Part shown: one piece after another, positions 7,342 through 14,286 of the stretch
Layout of the letters: every line of letters starts with the position of its first letter
Position numbering within the stretch: position 1 is the first letter of the stretch
DNA from: Candidatus Micrarchaeota archaeon UBA95
Lineage (GTDB): Archaea > Micrarchaeota > Micrarchaeia > Norongarragalinales > Norongarragalinaceae
Assembly (NCBI GenBank): GCA_002499405.1
Contig: DALH01000057.1
Location: 11,467-32,117 of the forward strand
Direction: 5' to 3'
Length of the DNA stretch: 20,651 nucleotides
Position numbers and translations under genes: made by a program
Notes under the pieces: model-generated
The model's input: only the letters and a program-made list of their open reading frames with translations
Told to the model about the DNA's origin: nothing
The model's database searches: none

Positions 7342-7823
7342 TTTCTTTTCACCACGAAGTCAATCAACAAGCCGATGCAGAGGAACGCGGCAGTCAGCGC
7401 GAAGCCGTAGCCAACGGAGTAAGCCCAGTACGCTGGGTCCAACATGAACGCGGCGAGGTTTGCGGAACCGGGCACGGCGAAGAAGAGGGAGTAAACCAGG
7501 GGGGTGAACGCGCCGAGCACGGCGGCGACGAAGGCGGTTCCCAGAACGAGCAGCAACAGGGTGGAGTGGTTTAGTGTCAGCCCCGCTTTTTCGCTTGCTT
7601 TGGCGGGCAGGATGTAACCGACGGCAATTGCGGCGGCGTAGTAGGCGGCGTCCACGAACGGCACCTGCCACCCAGCGAAGCCCACGATTATTTGCGCGGT
7701 GTCGGTGAGCGCGGCGAGCAGGCGCGCAACGAGTTGGAATGCGAACAGGGCGGCTCCGAAGCAGGCCGCGAGGCGCAGGCCTTCGTGTTGTGCGTGCTTT
7801 GTCCATTCGTGTTTTTTCTTCAT
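7338..7823 (-). CDS. four-helix membrane protein inside the RNA polymerase operon, function unknown
   Basis: A 161-residue protein beginning MKKKHEWTKHAQ. The ATG at 7823 overlaps the rpoB' stop (ATGA) and its stop overlaps the rpoA start (ATGA), so it is probably translationally coupled on both sides. An in-frame extension to 7988 exists but lies inside rpoB' and has shadow-like composition. Hydrophobic stretches suggest four membrane helices: residues about 17-40, 57-74, 87-115 and 133-157, ending FVVKRK. The N-terminus is basic, with no cleavable signal evident. I do not recognise a family. Its position between B' and A is not part of any RNA polymerase operon I know. Whether it acts with the polymerase or is just carried there cannot be read from the sequence. 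Confidence 0.85.
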   Translation of the reverse strand: MKKKHEWTKHAQHEGLRLAACFGAALFAFQLVARLLAALTDTAQIIVGFAGWQVPFVDAAYYAAAIAVGYILPAKASEKAGLTLNHSTLLLLVLGTAFVAAVLGAFTPLVYSLFFAVPGSANLAAFMLDPAYWAYSVGYGFALTAAFLCIGLLIDFVVKRK

Positions 7824-9628
7824 CCGCGGTCCCTCAAGTTGAGTTTGGGCCTGATGCCCGTGCTCTTCATTTCGTCTATGAGCAGTTTGAAGGCGTAACT
7901 CATTTCCACCTGGTCCAGGCGCGTGGACTTGCAGAAGCTGCACTTCGGCTTGTTCTTCATCCGGTCGTAATAACCCAGGCTGCCGCACTCCCTGCAGACG
8001 TACATCACGGCCTTGTCGCTGGAGTCAATCATGCGTTCCTTGAGCAGCGAGGCGGCGCCGTAGCCGATGAAGCAGTCGCGCTCCATTTCCCCGAGGCGGA
8101 GCCCTCCTTCCCGGGCGCGGCCTTCGGTGGGCTGGTGCGTGAGCATCTGGGTCGGTCCGCGCGAGCGTGCGTGCATCTTGAGGTTGACGAGGTGGTGGAG
8201 CCGCTGGTAATAGATTACGCCCACGTAAATCTTGGCGTACAACTTCTTGCCGGTTTTTCCGTCGTAAAGCACTTCCTTTCCGGTGGGTTCCAATCCGTAA
8301 GCGCGCAACTCGTCTTCGAATGTTTTCTGCTTGTCTCCAGAGAACGCCGTGCCGTCGCCTATGCGCCCGCTGAGGGAACACGCTTTTCCTCCCAGCATTT
8401 CCAGGAGGTGACCCGCGGTCATGCGTCCGGGAATGGCGTGGGGATTGAGTATGAGGTCGGGTACTATGCCTTCGCGCGTGAAGGGCAGGTCTTCCTGGGG
8501 GACGAGTAGCGAAATGACTCCTTTTTGTCCGAAGCGGGAAGCGAACTTGTCGCCTATTTCGGGCACGTTGGGGTTGCGTACGCGCACCTTGAACATCTTG
8601 TTTCCCGAAGTGTTCTTGGAAATTATTACGGCGTCCACGATTCCGTCCTCGTTTCCGCGCGTCATGACCGAGCTCTCGCGCCGTTTTTCCACTTCCATGT
8701 CGAGGGCGTTGATTTCCTTGAGGAAGCGTGGCGGCGAGGTGCGACCGATTAGTACGCTGTTCTTTTTGACCAGCGTTTCGGGGCTCACCGTGCCGTCCTC
8801 GTCTAGCGCCGCGTACGCCTCTTCGCCTAGGTAGTTTTGCACGGTGGCGTCGGGCACGCAGAACCTGTCGTTCTGCCCTCCAGGGTAACGCGATTCCGTT
8901 GCGGAGTAGGTGCGGAAGAACGCGCTTCGCGCCATTGCGCGCTCTATTGCATTCCTGTTCACGACGATGGCGTCGTTCGTGTTGAACCCTTCATAGGTCA
9001 TCACTGCGACGACGAGGTTCTGACCGCTTGAACGCTTGTAATTCTCGACTTCCCGGTAAACCCTGGTTTGGATTAGGGGCTGTTGCGGGTAGTAGAGGAG
9101 GTGGGCACGCGTGTCTGCGCGCAGGTTGTAGTTGGCGGCGTACAGGCCCAAACTCTGCTTGGTGTGTTGGGCTGCCATGAGGACGCGGGGCGCCATGTTG
9201 TATTCAGGGAACGGAATCTGCGAGGAAGCGTAACCGAGTATGTTTGAGGCGTCTATTTCCAGGTGCGTGTGGTCCGCCGTCAAGTCCTCTTCCTTCAACG
9301 CAATCAAGGTGTTTTCCTCTTCTTCGGCGTCCAGGAATTCTATTACGCCGTTCTTGACGAGGTCCTTCCACCCCAGTTCGCCTCTGCGCACGCGGTCCAC
9401 GTGTTCCGGGGTCAGCGAACTCTTCCCTTTTTCAACGACTATGAGAGGCCTCCTGGCGCGACCCTCGTCGGTGTTCACGAACACCTCGTTGGTGTGCTGG
9501 TAGTACGCCACGTTGACTTCGGAGTCCATTTTTCCCTCGCGCCGCTTGCCGCGTATTTCCTCGGCCAGCACCTCGCCGTCGTCGTGGAAGCCCGTGAACC
9601 TGCCGTTCAGAAAAATGCTGGTCTTCAT
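7820..9628 (-). CDS. rpoB1: DNA-directed RNA polymerase subunit B' (C-terminal half of B)
   Basis: Second-largest subunit, C-terminal half, 602 residues. Together with B'' it forms the other face of the active centre. Visible elements: QIPFPEYNMAPR (137-148); the acidic-pair segment YEGFNTNDA (212-220); GDKFASRFGQKG (359-370) with both active-site lysines; PGRMTAGHLLEMLGGK (400-415); RSRGPTQMLTHQPTEG in the clamp and switch region; and a C-terminal zinc site CRECG...CSFC. The family norm at the acidic pair is Glu-Asp, but here it is Asn218-Asp219. The norm SRHGQKG is SRFGQKG (Phe366). The ATG at 9628 overlaps the B'' stop by 4 bases, so the two halves are coupled. The break point matches, as far as I recall, that seen in methanogens and other euryarchaea with split B. 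Confidence 0.97.
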   Translation of the reverse strand: MKTSIFLNGRFTGFHDDGEVLAEEIRGKRREGKMDSEVNVAYYQHTNEVFVNTDEGRARRPLIVVEKGKSSLTPEHVDRVRRGELGWKDLVKNGVIEFLDAEEEENTLIALKEEDLTADHTHLEIDASNILGYASSQIPFPEYNMAPRVLMAAQHTKQSLGLYAANYNLRADTRAHLLYYPQQPLIQTRVYREVENYKRSSGQNLVVAVMTYEGFNTNDAIVVNRNAIERAMARSAFFRTYSATESRYPGGQNDRFCVPDATVQNYLGEEAYAALDEDGTVSPETLVKKNSVLIGRTSPPRFLKEINALDMEVEKRRESSVMTRGNEDGIVDAVIISKNTSGNKMFKVRVRNPNVPEIGDKFASRFGQKGVISLLVPQEDLPFTREGIVPDLILNPHAIPGRMTAGHLLEMLGGKACSLSGRIGDGTAFSGDKQKTFEDELRAYGLEPTGKEVLYDGKTGKKLYAKIYVGVIYYQRLHHLVNLKMHARSRGPTQMLTHQPTEGRAREGGLRLGEMERDCFIGYGAASLLKERMIDSSDKAVMYVCRECGSLGYYDRMKNKPKCSFCKSTRLDQVEMSYAFKLLIDEMKSTGIRPKLNLRDRG

Positions 9629-11088
9629 AGAGACATCGTAACCCCCATTTTCTTGAGTTCTTTTTCAACGCTTTTCTCGTCGGAGTGGGTGGTCACCTCG
9701 CACATCAGGGCGAGGTTGCGGATGAGGCCGCAGTTCGGGCCTTCCGGGGTCTCGTTCGGGTCAAGCCGGCCCCAGTGGGTGCCGTGCAGGTCGCGCGCCT
9801 TGTAGTGCGGGTGCTTTTTTGCGAGCGGGGAAGTGACGCGCTTCAGGAATGAAACGGTTGAGATGTGGTTGTGCCTGTCGATTACCTGGCACACGCCGGT
9901 GTGGCCGCCCACCCAGTTGCCGGTGGCCATGGAGTATTTGATGCGGTCGGTGAGCGCGTCGGGGCGCACTATCGCGAACAGGCTCATCTGCCTTCTGCGC
10001 ACGTTGGCGCGCTCGGTTTGATAGGCCACGTCCTTGGTGAAGAACTGGAACGCGTAGCGGAACAATTCCTCCATGAGTTTGCCAGCGATTTTGAGGCGCT
10101 TGTTGGCGTAATGATCCTTGTCGTCCACGGGGCGTTTCTTGCACGCAACCATTATGGTGCGCTCGGTCATGCGGCACAAATAAAATGCTTTGGCGAGCCG
10201 GTCCTTGGGTTCAACCCCGATGTGGGGCAGGAGGTACCTGTCAAGGAGAAGGTCGGCGCGCTTCAACTGGTATTCCAGGGGCTGGCCGGGGGCCGCGCGC
10301 TTGCCGATTATTTCCAGGGCTTCTTTCCTGTTGCCGGACTCGTCGAGTTCCAGGTTCAACAGCAGGTCGTTGCGCACTTCCTTGGCGTCCGAAAAGGACT
10401 CCATTATTTTTTCGTCCGAGTTTAGGCCGAGGGCGCGCAACACGAGCATGATTTCAAGGGACTTGCTGTAGGAGGGCATGCTCACCGCTATCTGCCCTTC
10501 CTTCTTGCGGTCGACGGTGCACCGGCCCCGGAACCCGAGCCGGGTTGAAAAGACCTTGGCTTGTACGGCTCCCTTGTCCTTGTCGCGGGACACGAGGATG
10601 CGGTTTGGGGCGAGGTCTTCCAGCGTCATCAAGCTTTTTTCGGTTCCGTTTATGATGAAGTATCCGCCCGGGTCGAGCGGGTCCTCGCCGAGTTTCTTCA
10701 ACTCCTCCGCGTTTTTGTTGCTCAGGACGCAGTGCTTGCTTCGCAGCATTATCGGGAGCTGGCCTATGTAAATGTCCAGCGTCTTTTTTTCAACGTTTTT
10801 CTCGACGGGCGTCATCTCCAGGAACAGGGGTGCGGAATACGTGAGGTCGCGCATTCGCGCTTCGGCGGGCGTCAAGGTCTTCCTCGAGCCGTCGGCTTCG
10901 ACCACGGTGGGCTTCTCGATTCGCACGCGTCCCAACTTGATGTGGTAGTTGTCTATGCTGGGTTCTATGACGCTCTGCGTGTCAACCACTTTCTGCATTC
11001 CTTCGTCCACGAAGATGTCGAAGGACTGGAGGTATTGCTTGACCAAGCTGTTCGATTTCAGGTACTCCCTGGTTATTTCGGGGTACAT
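9625..11088 (-). CDS. rpoB2: DNA-directed RNA polymerase subunit B'' (N-terminal half of B)
   Basis: N-terminal half of the second-largest subunit (lobe, protrusion and fork), 487 residues. Recognisable segments are YFIINGTEKSLM (protrusion), NDLLLNLEL with the downstream DRYLLPHIG, DDKDHYANKRL in the fork region, and HGTHWGRLDPNETPEGPNCG with LIRNLALM near residues 445-470. The protein then ends shortly after (KKMGVTMSL), and rpoB' starts on an ATGA overlap. The split is therefore a true gene break: both halves have complete, non-overlapping conserved content, so this is not a sequencing frameshift. Spacing to the upstream rpoH is only four bases. The start ATG at 11088 gives MYPEITREYLKSN, a plausible N-terminus. 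Confidence 0.97.
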   Translation of the reverse strand: MYPEITREYLKSNSLVKQYLQSFDIFVDEGMQKVVDTQSVIEPSIDNYHIKLGRVRIEKPTVVEADGSRKTLTPAEARMRDLTYSAPLFLEMTPVEKNVEKKTLDIYIGQLPIMLRSKHCVLSNKNAEELKKLGEDPLDPGGYFIINGTEKSLMTLEDLAPNRILVSRDKDKGAVQAKVFSTRLGFRGRCTVDRKKEGQIAVSMPSYSKSLEIMLVLRALGLNSDEKIMESFSDAKEVRNDLLLNLELDESGNRKEALEIIGKRAAPGQPLEYQLKRADLLLDRYLLPHIGVEPKDRLAKAFYLCRMTERTIMVACKKRPVDDKDHYANKRLKIAGKLMEELFRYAFQFFTKDVAYQTERANVRRRQMSLFAIVRPDALTDRIKYSMATGNWVGGHTGVCQVIDRHNHISTVSFLKRVTSPLAKKHPHYKARDLHGTHWGRLDPNETPEGPNCGLIRNLALMCEVTTHSDEKSVEKELKKMGVTMSL

Positions 11089-11092
11089 GCCT

Positions 11093-11320
11093 TCACTCCC
11101 CCTCTACCAGCCGGTAACTGGTTTCCTTCGCCCCGCTCGCGGGGTTGATTGACTTGAGTTCGATTATGCTTCCGGGTTCGCGCTCCAGTTCCGTGAGGGC
11201 GGGGTCGCCTGCGGGAATCTTGGGCAGGCGGTCCTTGGATTCAAGTGAAAGTTTTTTGAGCAACGCCTTCTCGTCTTCAACCACGGCCGCCTCTGACAAT
11301 AAAAAGTGTTTGAAACCCAT
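11093..11320 (-). CDS. rpoH: DNA-directed RNA polymerase subunit H (Rpb5 C-terminal homologue)
   Basis: Small assembly subunit of archaeal RNA polymerase, about 75 residues when begun at ATG 11320 (MGFKHFLLSEAAVV). The match to archaeal RpoH is clear from DRLPKIPAGDPALTELEREPG and the C-terminal SYRLVEG, compared with the family's LPKI...DP...PGD(V/I)(I/V)EI...YYRLV. A longer frame starting with TTG at 11338 is possible. It is less likely because the family usually begins close to the KHFLLSE segment and because GGTGA sits 8 bases before the ATG. It is first in the operon, directly before rpoB'', as in many archaea, and a TATA-like box lies about 115 bases upstream of the ATG. Confidence 0.93.
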   Translation of the reverse strand: MGFKHFLLSEAAVVEDEKALLKKLSLESKDRLPKIPAGDPALTELEREPGSIIELKSINPASGAKETSYRLVEGE

Positions 11321-11415
11321 TTCTTCGTTCACCGGCAAAGCAACTGCTGGCGGGCATCATAGCTGCCTTTGACTAACTTATCGTAGTCTCTAATCACGCA
11401 ACCCCAACCGTTCCC
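11321..11415 (-). other. predicted 5' leader of the RNA polymerase operon
   Basis: If the TATA-like box at 11436-11443 is used, RNA starts near 11415 and leaves a leader of about 95 bases. That is long beside the near-leaderless neighbours. It can form weak hairpins such as GACTA...TAGTC and AGCAGTTGCT. It also contains a 22-codon frame from GTG 11397 that ends within the rpoH ribosome site. Codons in that frame (TTA, AGA) are unlike the GC-rich genes around it, so coding is doubtful. Confidence 0.3.
11329..11333 (-). promoter_or_regulatory. ribosome site deciding the rpoH start
   Basis: The minus strand reads GGTGA here, 8 bases before ATG 11320. This favours ATG over the TTG at 11338. Its TGA also ends a 22-codon GTG-started frame in the leader. 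Confidence 0.5.
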
Positions 11416-11435
11416 TATAATTCTATTACGTAACC

Positions 11436-11443
11436 TTTTTAAA
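11436..11443 (-). promoter_or_regulatory. TATA-like box for the rpoH-rpoB-rpoA operon
   Basis: The minus strand reads GGTTTAAAAAGG, a strong archaeal-type TATA box, upstream of the first gene of the operon. Purine-rich GAGGAGGG immediately before it could serve as the transcription factor B element. Confidence 0.55.
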
Positions 11444-11562
11444 CCCTCCTCTTTACCCTTGAAAACCGCTTTTCTAGGTATTTATTGCCGCCTACGGGCG
11501 CCCGATTTTCGCGGGAATTCAGCTGGTTTTGCGCGTGAAGAAGGGTTAGCCGGGCTTGATGC

Positions 11563-11571
11563 TTTAAAATA
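11563..11571 (+). promoter_or_regulatory. TATA-like box for the surface protein gene
   Basis: TTTAAAATA lies about 28 bases upstream of ATG 11595, so RNA would begin right at the start codon (leaderless). This rules against the earlier in-frame ATG at 11571, which overlaps the box itself. Confidence 0.6.
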
Positions 11572-11594
11572 TGGGTTGCGCCCTATTAATGTTT

Positions 11595-13823
11595 ATGAAA
11601 AGAATCCTCGTTTTAGTCTTGTTTGCGTCGCTTGCCGCGGCTGCCTGCAATTACTTGGATGTCTCCGTTTTGGACTCCCAGTCCGTGGTGGTCGGGGAAA
11701 GCGCGGTTTACCCGGTCACGATTACGAATACGGGGCTCGGCAAGCAGTTCGTATCGCTTTACGCGTCCTGCCCGGACGAAGTGGCGTGCCTGTTCGACCC
11801 GCAGCCGTCTTACGCGGAGCTTGAGCCAACTGAAAGCGTTTTATTCAACCTCGTGGCCAACCCCGACGAAATCGGGGACTACATTCTCTCCCTGGAACTT
11901 TCTTCGGGTTACGGTTTTGAGGCGTGCGATTCAATTGACTTGTTTTTGACGGCGTTGAACGAGGAGACGCCGGATGTTGTCGAGCCGTTCACGGTGACGA
12001 TTTCGCCGGAGACGTTGAATGCCTCGGGCTGGGCCGGCGACCGCCTGGAGTTCACGGTGAGAATAGGGAACAACTTGCTTGACACGGGTTACGCCGAGTT
12101 GTGGATGGAGGGCGCGTTTGAGGGCTCCACTTATTTCTCCTCGTCGGCACTCACGGTTCCCGCAAGGGACTACCGCGAAGTCAAGGCGTCAATTCAGATT
12201 CCTCCGGGAACGCCGGGCGGATTCTACGACTCCGCAATCGTGGTGCGCACCACGCTGGGCGGTTCGTGCTGCGAGGAAACGTATGAAATACCCCTGCACG
12301 CGTGCGTGTTCGCAAAGGAACTGGACCTGGAATTGCTGAACGAACCCATTCAATGCATCGGCGTAGACCACGGCGAGTTACAGGAATGGATGATAGGAGT
12401 GCGCAACGACGGCCGCGTGGAAGGGCCGTTCAACGTTTTCATTGAGGGCGCCGACGACGTGAAGGACTTCGTCTCGATTTCGCCGACCCGTTTCGAGGTC
12501 GCGAAAGGCGACAAGCAGTACGTCATGGTTTCAATAGCCCCGGACGCCGGCGTGGTGCTGGACCGCTATCACTTTTCGCTGGGCCTGACCTACCTGGGCT
12601 TCACGGTTTTCCAGAAGCCGTTCTGCGTGGACGTTTTCGGGGTGGAAAACTTTACAATTGAATCCGGCGACGACTTCGTGGTCCGCCGCTGCCGCGTTGA
12701 AACCATTCTGTTCACGGTGAAGAACACGGGCACGCTGGAAGACGACTACCAGATAGAGTTGGAGGACGTGCCCGGAATGCTCGTGCAGGCGGTTCCCGCA
12801 ACGTTTTCATTGGGTCCGGGCGGGTCCCGCGACGTGGAACTCGTGTTGAGCACTTCCTTGAACACGGCGCCGGACCTCGGCGACTACGACTTGAAGATAA
12901 TCGTGCGCTCGCCCCGCCTAGCAAAACGCGTCACCTTCCCGGTAACCTTCGTGTCCAGCGAACTCCCCGGCGAGTCCTTCCTGTCAATAACGGAGCACTA
13001 CTTTGAAGTGAATGCGGGCGTTCCAGCCCAGTTCAGCGTGCACGTGCAGAACTCCGGGGAAGAAGCGCTGCGGGCAGTTGAATTGTTTGTTGAGGGCTTA
13101 GCCGACAACTGGTTCGTGGTGGAGGCCGGGGCGCAGGACGTCGGCGCCGAAGGTGAGAGCGTCTTCAACGTGTTATTCTTCGTTCCCGCAGGCGAAGCGA
13201 GCCGCGACTTCCAGTTGCGCGCAACGGCGTTGAACGGGGAAAGCGTGCGCGTGAACGCGTCCCTTGAAGTGGTTCAGCCCGCGGGCGTCCTTGACTTGAG
13301 CGTTTCGGGAGTGGAGTTTTACGGCCCGGCCGAAGACCGGCAGGTAGTGGTTTCGGTTGTCGTGACAAACAACGGGCCCTCAATTGTTTCCGGCGTCAAA
13401 GCGGCCGGCGAAGGGTTTTCCTCGCAGCCGTCCCAGGTTTCGCTCAACCCCGGCGAGTCAAAGTCAATGATTGTGTCCTTCAAGGGCGAGCCGGGCACGC
13501 GCGTGCCCGTCCAAGTCACTTCTTCCACGGGCATGCTAACGGACCCCGTTGAAGTTGAAGTGGCCGCGCCCGAGTCGCAGCCCTTCACGTGGCTCCCGCT
13601 CGCCATAGTCGCGTTAATCGTGTTGCTGGCGGCTTACGCGTGGTACACGAACAAGGGCATCCAGGAAGAGAAGAATGAGATTCAGCCGCCCGAACACTTC
13701 GCGGAAGACGACTCGGTTTCCGAGGCGCGCCTTGAAGAATTCGAGGAGGAAGTGGAGGACAAGGCGGAGCCCAAAAAGAAGTTCCGCAAAAAGAGGAAGA
13801 AGGGAAAAAAGAAAGGGGCGTAA
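11595..13823 (+). CDS. membrane-anchored surface protein with tandem Ig-like domains
   Basis: Start chosen at ATG 11595 (742 residues), because it gives a compact signal peptide (MKRILVLVLFASLAAAA then Cys) and fits a leaderless transcript; ATG 11589 is also possible. The outer part, residues about 18-655, looks like five or six beta-sandwich repeats of roughly 100 residues. Each carries phrases like YPVTITNTG, WMIGVRNDG, LFTVKNTG, FSVHVQNSG and VSVVVTNNG, as in NEW3/CARDB/APHP-type adhesin or stalk domains. The first three repeats hold several Cys, probably disulfides, and NFT and NAS sequons are present. A single membrane helix (TWLPLAIVALIVLLAAYAW, about 664-682) precedes a cytoplasmic tail that is first acidic, then ends PKKKFRKKRKKGKKKGA. 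It is probably a cell-surface structural or binding protein. The ligand is unknown. Confidence 0.9.
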   Translation: MKRILVLVLFASLAAAACNYLDVSVLDSQSVVVGESAVYPVTITNTGLGKQFVSLYASCPDEVACLFDPQPSYAELEPTESVLFNLVANPDEIGDYILSLELSSGYGFEACDSIDLFLTALNEETPDVVEPFTVTISPETLNASGWAGDRLEFTVRIGNNLLDTGYAELWMEGAFEGSTYFSSSALTVPARDYREVKASIQIPPGTPGGFYDSAIVVRTTLGGSCCEETYEIPLHACVFAKELDLELLNEPIQCIGVDHGELQEWMIGVRNDGRVEGPFNVFIEGADDVKDFVSISPTRFEVAKGDKQYVMVSIAPDAGVVLDRYHFSLGLTYLGFTVFQKPFCVDVFGVENFTIESGDDFVVRRCRVETILFTVKNTGTLEDDYQIELEDVPGMLVQAVPATFSLGPGGSRDVELVLSTSLNTAPDLGDYDLKIIVRSPRLAKRVTFPVTFVSSELPGESFLSITEHYFEVNAGVPAQFSVHVQNSGEEALRAVELFVEGLADNWFVVEAGAQDVGAEGESVFNVLFFVPAGEASRDFQLRATALNGESVRVNASLEVVQPAGVLDLSVSGVEFYGPAEDRQVVVSVVVTNNGPSIVSGVKAAGEGFSSQPSQVSLNPGESKSMIVSFKGEPGTRVPVQVTSSTGMLTDPVEVEVAAPESQPFTWLPLAIVALIVLLAAYAWYTNKGIQEEKNEIQPPEHFAEDDSVSEARLEEFEEEVEDKAEPKKKFRKKRKKGKKKGA

Positions 13824-13866
13824 CGCGTTGGTTAAAGCCGTAGCTGAAGACCGCGAAGTAAAAACA

Positions 13867-14286
13867 ATGCGCGTGTATGAATTGCACCGCAGGAAAGTCG
13901 GGTTCCGAGGCGGCGTGCCGTATTATGTCCCGAAAACCGACGAAAAAATTCTTTTGAATGCTTCCACCAACACCATCCTGCGTTTTCACGATGTGCCCCC
14001 GAAATCCGATTTCGGGGTTTATCTCAAGTCAATCGGCACCCCCTTACGCTTGGTTTTTGAATGGACCCCCCATCCAAGTAGAAAAGTTCCAAACGCTTTC
14101 CTCGTGGGTTTGGCCGGCTACTTTTTGGAGAAAAAACCGTCCCGTTTCTTGCACGAAACCGTTCACGTTCGCGAGTTGAATACCTCCAAGGAACTGGAAA
14201 TGGCTCGCAAATACATTGAGTCCCGGCCCAAGCACTTCGGCAAGTGGGAAATAATATACCCGAATCCCGCGACCTTGCGGGATTGA
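13867..14286 (+). CDS. small protein of unknown function
   Basis: A 139-residue soluble protein beginning MRVYELHRRKVGFRGG. I do not recognise the family. It is rich in aromatic and basic residues (VPYYVPKTDEKILL, LVFEWTPHPSRK, SRPKHFGKWEIIYPNP), has no membrane helix and no Cys, and contains a hydrophobic patch NAFLVGLAGYFL near its middle. The frame stays open back into the surface gene, but that part is an Arg-rich shadow. A TTG at 13828, four bases after the surface gene's stop, would add 13 plausible residues (VKAVAEDREVKT). No clear ribosome site separates the two choices. It may be co-transcribed with the surface protein gene. Its TGA directly abuts the stop of the convergent DNA polymerase gene. 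Confidence 0.75.
   Translation: MRVYELHRRKVGFRGGVPYYVPKTDEKILLNASTNTILRFHDVPPKSDFGVYLKSIGTPLRLVFEWTPHPSRKVPNAFLVGLAGYFLEKKPSRFLHETVHVRELNTSKELEMARKYIESRPKHFGKWEIIYPNPATLRD

Noticed and set aside
7824..7988. Longer N-terminus for the operon membrane protein
   Set aside because: The extra 55 codons lie inside rpoB', read as a His/Gln/Arg-rich shadow, and skip the well-placed ATGA overlap.
9625..9628. rpoB split as a possible sequencing frameshift
   Set aside because: The junction has a proper stop and an ATG in a 4-base overlap, and the break is at the place where other archaea split B, so it is a real gene boundary.
11329..11397. 22-codon frame (GTG start) upstream of rpoH on minus
   Set aside because: It uses codons rare in neighbouring genes and has no clear ribosome site; treated as part of the leader, not as a gene.
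11495..11504. Perfect 10-base palindrome CGGGCGCCCG between the rpoH and surface-gene promoters
   Set aside because: Short GC palindromes are expected by chance in GC-rich DNA, and it is not at an operator-like distance from either TATA box.
11459..11824. Plus-strand frame starting MKTAFLGIYC, overlapping the surface protein gene
   Set aside because: It begins upstream of the TATA-like box, and most of it is another frame of the surface protein gene, with Arg/Gly-rich shadow composition.
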